DNA from: Paracoccaceae bacterium
GTDB taxonomy: Bacteria > Pseudomonadota > Alphaproteobacteria > Rhodobacterales > Rhodobacteraceae
Length of the DNA: 6,761 nucleotides
Reading direction: 5' to 3'
Assembly: GCA_015485015.1 (NCBI GenBank)
Contig: WFUK01000418.1
Coordinates: 1-6,761 of the forward strand
The position numbers were made by a program, and so were the translations under genes. Shown piece after piece: positions 6,250-6,761 of the stretch. Under the pieces are notes generated by a model. It did no database searches. It had not been told where the DNA came from and was given only the letters and a program-made list of their open reading frames with translations. The stretch's first letter is position 1; the number at the start of each line of letters is the position of its first letter.

Positions 6250-6761
6250 GCCTGTTTCGCGAAAGTGCCATCACCGAGCTGAAACGATGGACGGAGCCGT
6301 TATTTTTGGGCTTGGGCCTTTCATTGGCGGCTTATTGGCTATGGATGGGCCTGAGCCGCCCCAGCTATTTTTTCCTTGGGCTGGGGGGTTTGCTGGCGCT
6401 GGCTTTTGGCCCGCTATTTTATTTCGCTCTCATCCGGCTAAAGCTGCGCAATAGCGGTGAAGCGGCGGGCATTGTCGAGGTGCGCGAGCGCAATATCGTG
6501 TATTTTGCGCCGCGCCTCGGGGGGGATGTGAGCCTTGAGGGGATTGCCAAAATCGTTATTTCTCCTACCAAATCAGGGAGTTATAACTGGGTTCTGTATG
6601 CGCCCGAGCAGCCGCCGCTGATCATCCCGTTTAATGCGCAAGGGGCGGACCGTTTGCTGCACGCTTTTTCCGCCCTGCCCGGGCTTAGCCTTGACCGGCT
6701 GAACAAAGCGCTGAACGCCGACCGGAATGTGATGCATATTGTTTGGCAACGGCCGCAATGA
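6246..6761 (+). CDS. Two-helix membrane protein of unknown function
   Basis: I do not recognise a named family. The product has 171 residues. An amphipathic N-terminus (1-16, with RESAITELKRW) leads into two hydrophobic segments at about 17-36 and 41-63, joined by a very short loop (SRPS). After that comes a charged RLKLR stretch and a soluble domain (about 70-171) that looks beta-rich at first (AGIVEVRERNIVYFAPR, GIAKIVISP, NWVLYAP, LIIPFN) and helical later (ADRLLHAFSAL, LDRLNKALNA). By the positive-inside rule, the basic residues after helix 2 place the soluble part in the cytoplasm. The beta pattern is reminiscent of PH-like membrane-associated domains, but this is only an impression. The start is supported by GGAGAG five bases upstream and by the ATGA overlap with the small ORF. 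The stop codon is the last three bases of the window, so the gene is complete. Confidence 0.85.
   Translation: MSLFRESAITELKRWTEPLFLGLGLSLAAYWLWMGLSRPSYFFLGLGGLLALAFGPLFYFALIRLKLRNSGEAAGIVEVRERNIVYFAPRLGGDVSLEGIAKIVISPTKSGSYNWVLYAPEQPPLIIPFNAQGADRLLHAFSALPGLSLDRLNKALNADRNVMHIVWQRPQ

Noticed and set aside
6194..6454. An 86-residue plus-strand ORF overlapping the membrane-protein gene in another frame
   Set aside because: Its hydrophobic part results from reading the same GC-rich membrane-helix DNA out of frame; the 6246 frame has a better ribosome binding site and runs the full length.
1..6761. A defence, phage or other undescribed multi-gene system
   Set aside because: Apart from the small ORF and the membrane protein, every gene belongs to a well-known family; no toxin-antitoxin, nuclease-effector, recombinase or repeat-array signature is visible on either strand.

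Overview
This window looks like a chromosomal segment of an alphaproteobacterium, most likely Rhodobacterales (Roseobacter/Rhodobacter type). The evidence is the alphaproteobacterial form of AddA followed directly by trxA, the style of the TrxA and RsmE proteins, a CTTGAC-N17-CTAGAT promoter, and moderately high GC with GC-rich third codon positions. All recognisable genes are on the + strand and tightly packed. No gene-free stretch exceeds about 140 bases, and I see no tRNA, rRNA, insertion sequence, CRISPR array or phage gene.

Layout: (1) Bases 2-2746 are the 3' part of addA, the helicase-nuclease subunit for double-strand break repair; its start and Walker A motif lie before the window. 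(2) trxA (thioredoxin, GTG start) follows with its own likely promoter, whose -35 element overlaps the addA stop codon, and ends in a strong intrinsic terminator. (3) Bases 3265-4722 encode a cysteine-free serralysin-type (M10) zinc metalloprotease with ten RTX nonapeptides, predicted to leave the cell by a type I secretion system that is not encoded here. (4) A beta-class carbonic anhydrase (4802-5449) is followed with no spacing by rsmE (16S rRNA m3U1498 methyltransferase, GTG start). (5) A 26-codon ORF overlaps the rsmE stop codon and also the start codon of the last gene, which encodes a 171-residue protein with two predicted membrane helices and no recognised function. That gene ends on the last base of the window.

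Functionally this is a mix: DNA repair (addA), redox housekeeping (trxA), an exported protease, CO2/bicarbonate interconversion, and ribosome modification. The terminator after trxA separates addA/trxA from what follows. Carbonic anhydrase, rsmE, the small ORF and the membrane protein look like one translationally coupled transcript. The M10 protease stands alone between the two blocks and is the most accessory-like gene. I see no convincing undescribed multi-gene system. The least explained part is the coupled small ORF plus membrane protein after rsmE.
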